The position numbers and the translations under genes are program-made. Below, piece by piece: positions 1-8,814 of a stretch of DNA of 64,000 bases (within the stretch, counting starts at the first letter, position 1; each line of letters starts with the position of its first letter). Source of the stretch: DATKAS01 sp963773315 (GTDB lineage Bacteria > Actinomycetota > Acidimicrobiia > Acidimicrobiales > DATKAS01); assembly GCA_963773315.1 (NCBI GenBank), contig CAVZAF010000002.1:248001-312000 (forward strand). The letters run 5' to 3'. The notes below the pieces were generated by a model. That model was not told where the DNA came from, did not search any database, and saw only the letters and a program-made list of their open reading frames with translations.

Positions 1-647
<647 letters not shown>

Positions 648-672
648 CGCCACGTCCCCCACACGGCCGGCA

Positions 673-1770
673 TCATGCCCGCGATCCGAGGATCGCAGTG
701 CGGACCTCCTCGACCTCGCGTGCCATGGCGACGAGTGCCTCCGGAGTCGTCGGGGCCGGACCCGCGAGTGCGCGGGCGACCTTCTCGCGATCCACGCCTG
801 TGCGCTGCGAGGCGAGGTCCGCGACGACCTCAGCGCTGGCGGACGGGCTGACGCCGAGACGGCCGACGAGCTCGCGGTGCAGGTCTGCCCGCAGCCGCGC
901 CGCCGCCGCTTCGGGCCTGCCCGACTTCTGCAGCAGGTTGCCGACGGCAACGACGAGCTCGGAGGCCGCGATCTGCACGAGAGGCACCTCGGCGACCGGC
1001 TTTCCGAGCCGCCGCGCCCGCCACAGCGCGAACACCACGAACGCGACCAAGAGCTGGGCGAGGGCGAGCCGCACACCAGTCGGGACGAGATCGGCAAGCG
1101 ACTTGTCGCCCTCGCCGGTGGCGGGGTTCTCGCGCTCGAGGAACGCGATCCGGGTGCCCTCCTTCGGCACGAGGATGTTGGCGGCGAGCGCCGCGTTGTC
1201 CTCGGAGTCGAGCCGATCGTTCACGAACGCGCCCGCGCCTCCCGTGGCGACGACCCAACCGTCGCCCTTCGGTTGTGCGACGACGAACGCGCCGTCTCCC
1301 CGCCTGAAGCACGACTGCGTGGCCGCGGCGCTGTCGTAGAGGACGCCGCCGGTCGGGTCGACGCGGCTCAGCTGCTCGAGCGGGAGGATCGAGCACTCGC
1401 CGCGCGGCACAGTCGCCTCGCCGAAGATCGTCTGCGTGTCACCGACGATCCGTCCGGGATGCAGTGAGGAGGAGGGGTCGGCCACGAGGAGCGTGCCTCC
1501 GCGCGTCACCCACTCGTCAACCGCCTGGCGCTGCTCCTCAGTGAGGTCGTCCCGGAGCAGCACGGCCGTGTCGAAGCCCGTGACCGTCGGTGTGATGTGC
1601 ACGTCACCCCCGAGCTCTCCGAGTGTCAGCACGAGCGCTTTCGCGCCGAGCGGCCCCGTCGCGCGGGGATCGAGCGGAGTGCCGTCGTTGGGTGGCGCTC
1701 CGGCGGCGAGCGCGACCAGGACGAGTCCGACCGCGAGCACGAGCCAGAAGACGATCGTGTTGCGCTTCAT
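673..1770 (-). CDS. DUF4350 domain membrane protein
   Basis: A 365-residue membrane-anchored protein of the DUF4350 type found beside MoxR ATPases; its biochemical role is not established. One transmembrane helix lies at about residues 5-25. A soluble extracytoplasmic domain with a Rossmann-like glutamine-amidotransferase-type fold follows, a second helix lies near residue 245, and the tail is cytoplasmic and Ala/Arg-rich. The start at MKRNTIVF places the first helix at the N-terminus. The start codon lies inside the 3' part of the DUF4129 frame, and the stop overlaps the MoxR 5' region, so these genes are probably translationally coupled. Confidence 0.8.
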   Translation of the reverse strand: MKRNTIVFWLVLAVGLVLVALAAGAPPNDGTPLDPRATGPLGAKALVLTLGELGGDVHITPTVTGFDTAVLLRDDLTEEQRQAVDEWVTRGGTLLVADPSSSLHPGRIVGDTQTIFGEATVPRGECSILPLEQLSRVDPTGGVLYDSAAATQSCFRRGDGAFVVAQPKGDGWVVATGGAGAFVNDRLDSEDNAALAANILVPKEGTRIAFLERENPATGEGDKSLADLVPTGVRLALAQLLVAFVVFALWRARRLGKPVAEVPLVQIAASELVVAVGNLLQKSGRPEAAAARLRADLHRELVGRLGVSPSASAEVVADLASQRTGVDREKVARALAGPAPTTPEALVAMAREVEEVRTAILGSRA

Positions 1771-2407
1771 CGGCCGCGGCCTTCTCGAGCACTGCATCCG
1801 ACAACGATCGGAGGCGCTCGTTCTCCGAAGGTCCCGTCGGCGCGTCGCCGTACCACACGTCGTCGAAGAGGGCGGTCGCTTCTGAGAACGGCGGCGACGC
1901 GTCGGGCACTGCTCGCGCGATGTCGGCTCGCTCCTCACCGGTCGTCTTGCCGGGCACGTCGTCGAGGAGGCCGTTGCCTGCGAGCTCCGCGACCAGCGCG
2001 CGGTACCGGCACCGCAGCGCGTCTCGCCATCGGCCTGCCGCTTCGTGTTGGGCCGCCTCTGATCGCCAGTCGTCCGCGCTTTGTCCCCGCCCGGTGCGCA
2101 CGCGCGCCGCGGGAGTGGGTGCCTCGCGCTGCACGCCTTTGCCGAACCTGAGCAGCATCACGACGACCAGGACCACCGCCGCGATGAGGATCACGCTCGC
2201 GATGAAGCCTCCGCCGGCGACGCCGCTGATCGCGTCGAGCACGCGACTGATCGCCTCGGAGACCCATCGCTCGATCCGTTCGATGATCGACGGACCGGGA
2301 CGGTGGAACTCGGGGCGAGACAGCACCGCCTTTGCCGCGTCTCGGGCCTCGGCGCCGGTATGTCCTGCCGGAGGCAGGTCGTCCCGCAGCGCCGCGCCAG
2401 AGAACAC
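1604..2407 (-). CDS. DUF4129 domain protein
   Basis: A membrane protein with one clear helix (near residue 90) followed by a cytoplasmic DUF4129 domain, recognisable from the RYRALVAEL-type helix and the FDDVWY segment. DUF4129 proteins accompany MoxR and DUF4350 genes, and a link to transglutaminase-like or cell-surface functions has been proposed for the family. The GTG start follows the stop of the upstream membrane protein by five bases. The last ~54 residues are Arg-rich and are encoded over the start of DUF4350 in another frame. That 167-base overlap is unusual and may come from a base error or simple read-through, so the true C-terminus is uncertain. Confidence 0.7.
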   Translation of the reverse strand: MFSGAALRDDLPPAGHTGAEARDAAKAVLSRPEFHRPGPSIIERIERWVSEAISRVLDAISGVAGGGFIASVILIAAVVLVVVMLLRFGKGVQREAPTPAARVRTGRGQSADDWRSEAAQHEAAGRWRDALRCRYRALVAELAGNGLLDDVPGKTTGEERADIARAVPDASPPFSEATALFDDVWYGDAPTGPSENERLRSLSDAVLEKAAADEAQHDRLLARARGRTRPGRARRRSATQRRHSARSPRDGAARRESARADTRRARG

Positions 2408-2412
2408 AGGTG

Positions 2413-3210
2413 TCAGGCCGCGACGCGGTCGTATCGCTCGTTGACCGCGACCTCGAGGTCGAGGCCCTCGAGTCGGACGCGCAGGTCGAGGTAGCAGAGC
2501 ACCGTCGACAGGGCGACGATCGGCACGATGATGAGGCCGGTCGCGGCCCGGCCCGCCGCGAGGATCCACCATCCCGACCGCAGCCCGACGACGAGGCCGA
2601 GCACGTCGGTGATCGCGTTGAGCGCCTGGCCGAGCACGTAGGCGACGACCCCGGAGCCGACGCCGAGGCCGAGCACCGGGAGCAGGCGGCGGCTCGCGAG
2701 GTTCCACGACCTCCCCATCCCCTTGAGCGGTCCGAGCGACTCGAGAGCGATCGCCGGCGCGGTCACCAAGAAGAACCCCATCAGGACGATCCCGCCGATG
2801 GCGAAGAACGAGGCCGCGCCCTCCGCGAGGTGGACGAGCACCCAGGACGCGAGCAGCGCCCACCATCGCCGGCATGCCCGCCGGAGCGCCTCGCCAGCGC
2901 CGACCTCCTGCCCGAGTCGCAGCCCGACGACGACGTGGGCGTACGCGGCGGCCATGAACGGCAGGAAGAGCGACGGCAGCAGGATCGCCAGCAACGCCGC
3001 CGACGTGCCACTGCTCGACCGCGACGCGGCATCGGCCGTCGACGGGTCGTTGAGGATGTCGCCGAGCGAGAACCCTCCGAGCAGCCCCCGCTGCAGGAAG
3101 CCCACGACGATGCCCACTGGCACCGTGAAGCACGCGGCGATCGTGATGATCGTGCGGGGCCGAGCCTTCAAGACGTGGACGGCCTCGTCGATCAGCCCCG
3201 TCGGCGTCAT
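2413..3210 (-). CDS. Multi-pass membrane protein upstream of DUF4129
   Basis: This is a 265-residue polytopic protein with about six hydrophobic helices and a gene position typical of the glycerophosphoryl-diester-phosphodiesterase membrane-domain-like proteins that precede DUF4129 genes. No catalytic motif is visible, so I assign no reaction. The chosen start is ATG (MTPTGLIDEAV); a GTG six codons upstream is an alternative. It is the first gene of the four-gene minus-strand MoxR cluster, with its 5' end 56 bases from the divergent methyltransferase. Confidence 0.7.
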   Translation of the reverse strand: MTPTGLIDEAVHVLKARPRTIITIAACFTVPVGIVVGFLQRGLLGGFSLGDILNDPSTADAASRSSSGTSAALLAILLPSLFLPFMAAAYAHVVVGLRLGQEVGAGEALRRACRRWWALLASWVLVHLAEGAASFFAIGGIVLMGFFLVTAPAIALESLGPLKGMGRSWNLASRRLLPVLGLGVGSGVVAYVLGQALNAITDVLGLVVGLRSGWWILAAGRAATGLIIVPIVALSTVLCYLDLRVRLEGLDLEVAVNERYDRVAA

Positions 3211-3266
3211 CGGCTCGAGTCGCGCCACCGCCCCATCATGGCCGCGGGCGCCGCGAGAATGCGGAT

Positions 3267-4025
3267 GTGGATGGGTACGGGCCCGAGAGCTACGGCGACG
3301 CGATCGCCGATGTCTACGACGAGTGGTATCCGATGGACGCGGAAGGGGAGTCGGCCGTCGCCTTCCTGTTCGAGGCGAGCCGAGGCGGACGCGTCCTCGA
3401 GCTCGGCGTCGGCACCGGCAAGCTCGCCATCCCTCTCGCCGAGCGCGGGCTCGAGGTGCACGGAGTCGACTCGTCTCCCGCGATGCTCGACCGGCTGCGC
3501 GCGAAGCCGGGTGGCGAGCGGGTGCAGGTCCGCGTGGGCGACATGGCCGGCGATCTGCCCGACGGACCGTTCGCGTTGGTGTTCGTCGCGACGAACACGT
3601 TCTTCGGCCTCTGCTCGATAGCGGAGCAGCAGCTCGCGTTCGTGGCCATCGCGGCTCGACTGGGGGACGACGGCCGCTTCGTGCTCGACGCGTTCGTTCC
3701 CGACGACCCGCCGCGCAGCACATCCATCGTCGAGGTGCAGAAGGTCACCGTGGACGGCGTCGTCATCTCGGTGAGCGACGCCGACATCCCCAGCCAGACT
3801 GCGTGGGGGCAGATGGTCGAGATACGTGCGGACGGCATTCGCTTGCGTCCGTGGAAGGTGCGGTGGTCGACCCCAGCCGAGCTCGACGAGATGGCGGCCG
3901 CCGCAGGCCTGGTGCTCCTCGAACGCCACTCATCCTGGGACAAGGACCCGTTCACCGAAGACAGCTCGAATCACGTGTCGACCTACGGTCGCGCGGCGTC
4001 GGGGCTAGGTTCAGGGGTGCGATGA
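3267..4025 (+). CDS. Class I SAM-dependent methyltransferase
   Basis: A 252-residue methyltransferase of unknown substrate. Motif I reads VLELGVGTGKLAIPLAERG at about residues 42-60, followed by the acidic loop VHGVDSS that should bind the ribose of S-adenosylmethionine, and VGDMAGDLPDGPFALVFV as motif III/IV. The C-terminal third, with the RPWKVRW strand, resembles the substrate-cap region of small-molecule methyltransferases. The GTG start is taken because it opens the recognisable N-terminus and lies six bases after a GAGAAT hexamer. It stands alone between the MoxR cluster and galT. Confidence 0.8.
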   Translation: MDGYGPESYGDAIADVYDEWYPMDAEGESAVAFLFEASRGGRVLELGVGTGKLAIPLAERGLEVHGVDSSPAMLDRLRAKPGGERVQVRVGDMAGDLPDGPFALVFVATNTFFGLCSIAEQQLAFVAIAARLGDDGRFVLDAFVPDDPPRSTSIVEVQKVTVDGVVISVSDADIPSQTAWGQMVEIRADGIRLRPWKVRWSTPAELDEMAAAAGLVLLERHSSWDKDPFTEDSSNHVSTYGRAASGLGSGVR

Positions 4026-4055
4026 GCACGGTTTCAGACCTGTGATGTCAGGATC

Positions 4056-5033
4056 ATGAGCAGGCTGCGTCTGAACCCACTCACCGGGCGGTGGATCACG
4101 GTGGTGGCCGGGCGGGCCGAGCGGCCGAGCGACTTCGCGCCGCGCGTCGCCCAGGTCGAGGCCGATCCCTCGCGGCCCTGCCCCTTCTGCCCGGGCGCCG
4201 AAGACGCGACGCCCCCCGCGCTCGAGACCTACAGCGGCGAGGGTGACGGCTGGCTCGTCCGGGTCGTGCCCAACAAGTACCCGGCGTTCAGCGGCAACGA
4301 GCCGCTCACGGTGACGAACGACGGCCCGGTGTTCATCTCTGCCCCGGCGAGCGGCATCCACGAGGTGCTGGTGCTCTCACCCGAGCACTCCGAGTCGTTC
4401 GCCGACCTCGACGACCGCGCCGCAGCGCTCGTGATGAGCGCGATCCGTGACCGCATGGAGGAGCACGCGTCTCATCCGGTCGTCCGGTACACGCAGGCGA
4501 TCGTGAACCACGGGCGTGAGGCCGGCGCCTCGCTCGCGCATCCGCACGCGCAGCTGCTCGGCATGCCGTTCGTCCCCGGCGCGATCCTCGAAGAGGAGGC
4601 CGGCTTCGGGCGATTCGAGGGCAACTGCCTGCTGTGCGCGACGGTCGAGGCCGAGCTCGCGGACGACACCCGCGTCGTGCTCGACGCGGAGCGCGTCGTC
4701 GTCGTCTGCCCGTACTGGAGTGGCACGCCTTACGAGATGCTGGTCATCCCGAAGCAGCACGGCGCCCACCTCACGGCGACGCCCGAGGCCGACCTCACCG
4801 CAACTGGGCTCGTGCTCCGCGATGCGATGCGCTTGCTGCGTCAGCAGCTCGGCGACATCTCCTACAACCTCGTCTTCCACACCGCGCCGTTCCGCCACGA
4901 CCGGCAGTTCCACTGGCACGTCCACATCTGGCCGAAGCTCGTCAGCGTCGCCGGGTTCGAGCGCGGCACCGGCGTGATGATCAACATCACGCCGCCCGAG
5001 TTCGCAGCGAGCCAGCTCCACCACTCGGGCTGA
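4056..5033 (+). CDS. galT: Galactose-1-phosphate uridylyltransferase family protein
   Basis: Predicted to transfer UMP between UDP-glucose and galactose-1-phosphate in the Leloir pathway, via a uridylylated histidine. The zinc-binding CPFCPG lies at about residues 46-51, the catalytic HPHAQ sits inside SLAHPHAQLLG near residue 160, and a second histidine cluster FHWHVHIWP is near residue 290. At 325 residues it is the normal length. No galactokinase or epimerase is adjacent, so the physiological substrate could be another sugar phosphate; the fold and chemistry are secure, the specificity is not. Confidence 0.85.
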   Translation: MSRLRLNPLTGRWITVVAGRAERPSDFAPRVAQVEADPSRPCPFCPGAEDATPPALETYSGEGDGWLVRVVPNKYPAFSGNEPLTVTNDGPVFISAPASGIHEVLVLSPEHSESFADLDDRAAALVMSAIRDRMEEHASHPVVRYTQAIVNHGREAGASLAHPHAQLLGMPFVPGAILEEEAGFGRFEGNCLLCATVEAELADDTRVVLDAERVVVVCPYWSGTPYEMLVIPKQHGAHLTATPEADLTATGLVLRDAMRLLRQQLGDISYNLVFHTAPFRHDRQFHWHVHIWPKLVSVAGFERGTGVMINITPPEFAASQLHHSG

Positions 5034-5040
5034 GCGCGCC

Positions 5041-5505
5041 GTGGCCGGCGTCCTCGTCCGCACCGAGATCGACGCGCCGCCGAGCGAGGTGTGGCGGGTC
5101 GTGTCGTCGATCTCTGACCACGTCGTGTGGATGGACGACGCCGTCGGCATCGAGATCACGTCGCCCCGCACGAGCGGTGTGGGCACGACGTTCGACTGCG
5201 AGACCCGTGTGGGCCCGATCGAGCTGACCGACCACATGGAGGTCACGGAATGGGTCGAGGGCCGCGCGATCGGCGTGGCCCACACGGGAGTCGTGTCGGG
5301 CTCGGGCCGGTTCACGCTCGTCGAAGCCCCCGACGGGCGCACCGTCTTCTCGTGGGAAGAGACGCTGCACTTCCCGTGGTGGCTCGGGGGTCCCCTCGGT
5401 GAAGTGCCGGGCACATGGCTGCTGCGCCGCATCTGGACGCGCAACCTCACGAACCTTGCGACGGAGGTGGCTAGAGCCCGGTCGTCATCCCACCGTCCAC
5501 GATGA
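5041..5505 (+). CDS. SRPBCC-fold ligand-binding protein
   Basis: A 154-residue START/Bet v 1-like protein (SRPBCC superfamily, polyketide-cyclase/dehydrase type). The opening strand VRTEIDAPPSEVWRVVSSIS followed by a WMDDAV turn is the family hallmark, and the C-terminal amphipathic helix (RRIWTRNLTNLATEV) closes the cavity. Such proteins bind hydrophobic ligands; no catalytic residue can be assigned. It begins with GTG seven bases after galT and its 3' end overlaps the convergent SDR gene by 35 bases. Confidence 0.75.
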   Translation: MAGVLVRTEIDAPPSEVWRVVSSISDHVVWMDDAVGIEITSPRTSGVGTTFDCETRVGPIELTDHMEVTEWVEGRAIGVAHTGVVSGSGRFTLVEAPDGRTVFSWEETLHFPWWLGGPLGEVPGTWLLRRIWTRNLTNLATEVARARSSSHRPR

Positions 5506-6217
5506 ACTCGGCGCCGGTGCAATAGGTGCTGTCGTCCGACGCGAGGAACAGCGCGAGGCGCGCGACCTCCTCAGGCGCAGCGAGCTCGCCGAGCGGGATG
5601 CGTTCGCGCACGGCGTCGAGCACGCCGAACTTCACGAACTCCTGCATCATCGCGGTGTCGATGATGCCTGGATGGATCGAGTTGACGCGCACCTTGAACG
5701 GAGCGAGCTCGAGGGCCGCGCACTTCGTCATGCCGCGCACCGCCCACTTGCTCGCCGAGTACGCGAACGAGGCCTGCGAGCCCCGAAGTCCCGCGATCGA
5801 CGAGATGTTGATGATCGAGCCACCGCCTCGTTCGATCAGCGAGGGCGTCACGGCTTGCATGCCGAGGAACACGCCGACCTGGTTGATGTCGTTGATGGTG
5901 CGGTAGTCCTCGAGGGACGTCTGCATCATCGGGAGGATCCGGAAGATGCCCGCGTTGTTGACGAGGATGTCGAGCCGACCGAACCGCTCGAGCGTCTCGG
6001 TGACGATCCCGGCCCATTGACCTTCGTCTGTGACGTCGTGATGGCGATAGGCCGCCTGATCGGAGGTGAGCTCACGCGCCAGCGCGCTGCCCTCGGCGTC
6101 GAGCACGTCGCCGACCATCACCTTGGCGCCCTCGGCGGCGAACAGACGAGCCTCTGCCGCGCCCTGGCCCCGTGCCCCACCGCTGATCAGTGCCACCTTG
6201 CCGTCGAGTCGTCCCAT
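5471..6217 (-). CDS. Classical short-chain dehydrogenase/reductase
   Basis: A 248-residue NAD(P)-dependent oxidoreductase. The cofactor loop is GGARGQGAAEA near residue 13, the Asp-binding strand gives VMVGDV (pointing to NAD preference), NNAG is near residue 90, and the catalytic Ser (ISSIAG) and YSASK follow at about 140-157. The C-terminus GAEFIVDGGMTTGL is typical of the 3-oxoacyl-ACP reductase or 3-alpha-hydroxysteroid dehydrogenase-like group. The substrate cannot be read from the sequence. The gene is convergent with the SRPBCC gene. Confidence 0.85.
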   Translation of the reverse strand: MGRLDGKVALISGGARGQGAAEARLFAAEGAKVMVGDVLDAEGSALARELTSDQAAYRHHDVTDEGQWAGIVTETLERFGRLDILVNNAGIFRILPMMQTSLEDYRTINDINQVGVFLGMQAVTPSLIERGGGSIINISSIAGLRGSQASFAYSASKWAVRGMTKCAALELAPFKVRVNSIHPGIIDTAMMQEFVKFGVLDAVRERIPLGELAAPEEVARLALFLASDDSTYCTGAEFIVDGGMTTGL

Positions 6218-6304
6218 GCGCCGGGTGTCTACCAGGCTGGCGCGGTCGGGCTGGCGCCATCGGGCTGGCGTCGGAACGGGCCCGGGGCATGCCATCATGA
6301 ACCC

Positions 6305-7777
6305 GTGCCGCAGGCTCCCCTCGAGGCCGCGGAGACTCCCAAGGAAGCGTGCGGGGTCTTCGGTGTGTACGCGCCCGGTCACCACGTCGCTCACCTCACC
6401 TACCTCGGGCTGTACGCGTTGCAGCACCGGGGGCAGGAGTCGGCGGGCATGGCGGTGAGTGACGGCCGTTCCCTCACTGTCGTGAAGGACATGGGCCTCG
6501 TGTCGAACGCGTTCGACGACCGCACGCTCGCGGGCCTCACCGGCCACGCAGCCATCGGGCACACCCGCTACTCGACGACGGGCTCGAGCACCTGGCGGAA
6601 CGCGCAGCCCGTCTACCGCGACGTCGGCCGGCTCGAGTTCGCTCTCGGGCACAACGGCAACCTCGTGAACACCGAGGCGCTGGCCGACGAGGCCGGCATG
6701 CTGCCCGGCACCGTCACGTCCGACAGCGACCTCATTGCCGAGCTGCTGGCACACCAGCTCGGCCGGCACGAGGCGCTGCCGGACGACGGAGTCGAGGCGC
6801 CACTCGTGGTCGCGCTGAACGCAGTGCTCCCCGAGCTCGAGGGAGCGTTCTCGCTCGTGCTCGCCGATGCGGAGCACATCATCGGCGTGCGCGACCCCAA
6901 CGGCTTCCGTCCCCTCTGCCTCGGGCGCCTCGACCGGGGCTGGGTGCTCGCCTCCGAATCGCCCGCGCTCGACATCGTCGGCGCGCACTTCGTCCGTGAG
7001 CTCGACCCCGGCGAGATGGTCGTCATCGACGCGTCTGGACCGCGGTCGGTGCGTCCGTTCCCGCTCGACCGGATCGAGCCCAGGCTCTGCCTGTTCGAGT
7101 TCGTCTACTTCGCACGACCCGACGCCCAGCTCTACGGGCGCAGCGTGCACCAGGCTCGCATCCACATGGGTGAGCAGCTCGCCGAGCAGGCACCGGTCGA
7201 GGCCGACATGGTGATGGGCGTGCCTGAGTCGGCGACCCCGGCCGCCGAGGGCTACGCGCGTCGCAGCGGCATCCCGTACGGGCAGGGACTGGTGAAGAAC
7301 CGCTACATCGGGCGCACGTTCATCGCACCGAGCCAAGAGCTGCGGTCTCGCGGCGTGCGGATGAAGCTCAACCCGCTGCGCGAGAACATCGTCGGCAAGC
7401 GCGTCGTCGTCGTCGACGACTCGATCGTGCGCGGCACGACCACGCGGGCGATCGTGGCCATGTTGCGCGAATCGGGCGCGGCAGAGGTGCACTTGCGCAT
7501 CTCGTCGCCGCCCTACCGGTGGCCATGCTTCTACGGCATGGACACGGGGGAGCGCGGCGAGCTGCTCGCCGCGAACCTCACCGTCGACGAGATCCGCGCC
7601 TACGTCGGCGCTGACACGCTCGCGTACCTCGACCTCGACCGTCTCGTCGCCGCCACCGGAGCGGTCGGCGCCGGCTTCTGCACCGCGTGCCTCACGGGGA
7701 GCTACCCGGTGCCCGTTCCCGTGACGCTGTCGAAGACCGTGCTCGAGGATCCGGCGCCCGCGTCCACCCGCGGCTGA
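6305..7777 (+). CDS. purF: Amidophosphoribosyltransferase
   Basis: Catalyses the first committed step of purine synthesis, converting PRPP and glutamine to phosphoribosylamine. A short propeptide precedes the Cys nucleophile in EACGVFGVYA, then the Ntn-hydrolase glutaminase domain (HTRYSTTG, GHNGNLVN, SDSDLIAELL). The C-terminal phosphoribosyltransferase domain carries the PRPP loop VVVVDDSIVRGTT. Late cysteines (CFYGMDTGERGEL, GFCTACLTG) fit the Fe-S-containing class. The GTG start is the only in-frame candidate matching the propeptide length, and CATCAT lies six bases before it. The TGA overlaps the purM ATG (TGATG), so the two are coupled. Confidence 0.95.
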   Translation: MPQAPLEAAETPKEACGVFGVYAPGHHVAHLTYLGLYALQHRGQESAGMAVSDGRSLTVVKDMGLVSNAFDDRTLAGLTGHAAIGHTRYSTTGSSTWRNAQPVYRDVGRLEFALGHNGNLVNTEALADEAGMLPGTVTSDSDLIAELLAHQLGRHEALPDDGVEAPLVVALNAVLPELEGAFSLVLADAEHIIGVRDPNGFRPLCLGRLDRGWVLASESPALDIVGAHFVRELDPGEMVVIDASGPRSVRPFPLDRIEPRLCLFEFVYFARPDAQLYGRSVHQARIHMGEQLAEQAPVEADMVMGVPESATPAAEGYARRSGIPYGQGLVKNRYIGRTFIAPSQELRSRGVRMKLNPLRENIVGKRVVVVDDSIVRGTTTRAIVAMLRESGAAEVHLRISSPPYRWPCFYGMDTGERGELLAANLTVDEIRAYVGADTLAYLDLDRLVAATGAVGAGFCTACLTGSYPVPVPVTLSKTVLEDPAPASTRG

Positions 7778-8814
7778 TGGGTTCGCTCAGCTACCGCGAT
7801 TCCGGCGTCGACATCGACGCCGGCGAGGAAGCAGTCCGGAGGATCAAGCCCCACGTCGCGTCGACCTCGCGACCTGAGGTGATCGGCGGCATCGGCGGGT
7901 TCGGTGCGCTGTTCGCGCTCGACCGCAACAAGTACGCAGAGCCCGTGCTCGTGTCGTCCACGGACGGCGTCGGCACGAAGGCGATGATCGCGACGGCGAC
8001 GGGCCGTTTCGACACGATCGGCATCGATCTCGTCGCGATGTGCGTGGACGACATCGCGTGCCAGGGAGCCGAGCCGCTCTGGTTCCTCGACTACATCTCG
8101 GTCGGCCACCTCGATCCCGACCAGGTCGAGCGTCTCGTCGCCGGCGTCGCGGAGGGCTGCCGCCAAGCCGGATGCGCGCTCATCGGCGGGGAGATGGCCG
8201 AGCACCCGGGCGCGATGCAGAAGGGTGAGTTCGATCTCGTGGGCTTCGCGGTGGGTGTCGTCGAACGAGGGCAGCTCGTCACCCCCGACCGCCTGTCCGC
8301 CGGCGACGTCCTCATCGGTCTGCCATCGCCTGGGCTGCGATCGAACGGCTACTCACTCGCGCGGCGAGCACTGCTCGACGTCGGTGCTCGTTCCCTCGAC
8401 GACGCCGCATGGGAGGGCGCCGACCACTCGTTGGCCGACGAGCTGCTGCTCCCGTCGGTGATCTACGCGCCCGCAGTTCGCGCGGTTGCCGATCACGGTG
8501 ATCTGCACGGCGTCGCCCACATCACGGGCGGCGGGCTCGTGGGCAACGTGCCGCGCATGCTGCCGCCCGATCTCGACGCGGTGATGCACCGATCGAGCTG
8601 GGAGGTGCCGCGCATCTTCGGCGAGATCGCACTGCTGGGCGGAGTGGTCGAGGCAGAGATGGAGCGAGTGTTCAACCTCGGGATCGGCATGGTCCTCGCC
8701 GTCGGCCGTGAAGACGCCGAGAGCGCGTGCAACGTGCTCCGAGCGGCCGGACACGACGCCGCGGTCGTCGGCGAGGTCGTGCCCGGATCGGGTCAGCTCA
8801 CGCTCGTGCCGTGA
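7777..8814 (+). CDS. purM: Phosphoribosylformylglycinamidine cyclo-ligase (AIR synthetase)
   Basis: Closes the imidazole ring to form AIR from FGAM with ATP in purine synthesis. The 345-residue protein has the family N-terminus SYRDSGVDIDAGEEAV, the ATP-binding stretch VSSTDGVGTKAMIA, MCVDDIACQGAEPLWFLDY, and the glycine-rich HITGGGLVGNVPR. It starts on the ATG that overlaps the purF stop, so purF and purM form a two-gene unit. Its 3' end overlaps the convergent decarboxylase gene by 22 bases. No other pur genes are in the window. Confidence 0.95.
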   Translation: MGSLSYRDSGVDIDAGEEAVRRIKPHVASTSRPEVIGGIGGFGALFALDRNKYAEPVLVSSTDGVGTKAMIATATGRFDTIGIDLVAMCVDDIACQGAEPLWFLDYISVGHLDPDQVERLVAGVAEGCRQAGCALIGGEMAEHPGAMQKGEFDLVGFAVGVVERGQLVTPDRLSAGDVLIGLPSPGLRSNGYSLARRALLDVGARSLDDAAWEGADHSLADELLLPSVIYAPAVRAVADHGDLHGVAHITGGGLVGNVPRMLPPDLDAVMHRSSWEVPRIFGEIALLGGVVEAEMERVFNLGIGMVLAVGREDAESACNVLRAAGHDAAVVGEVVPGSGQLTLVP

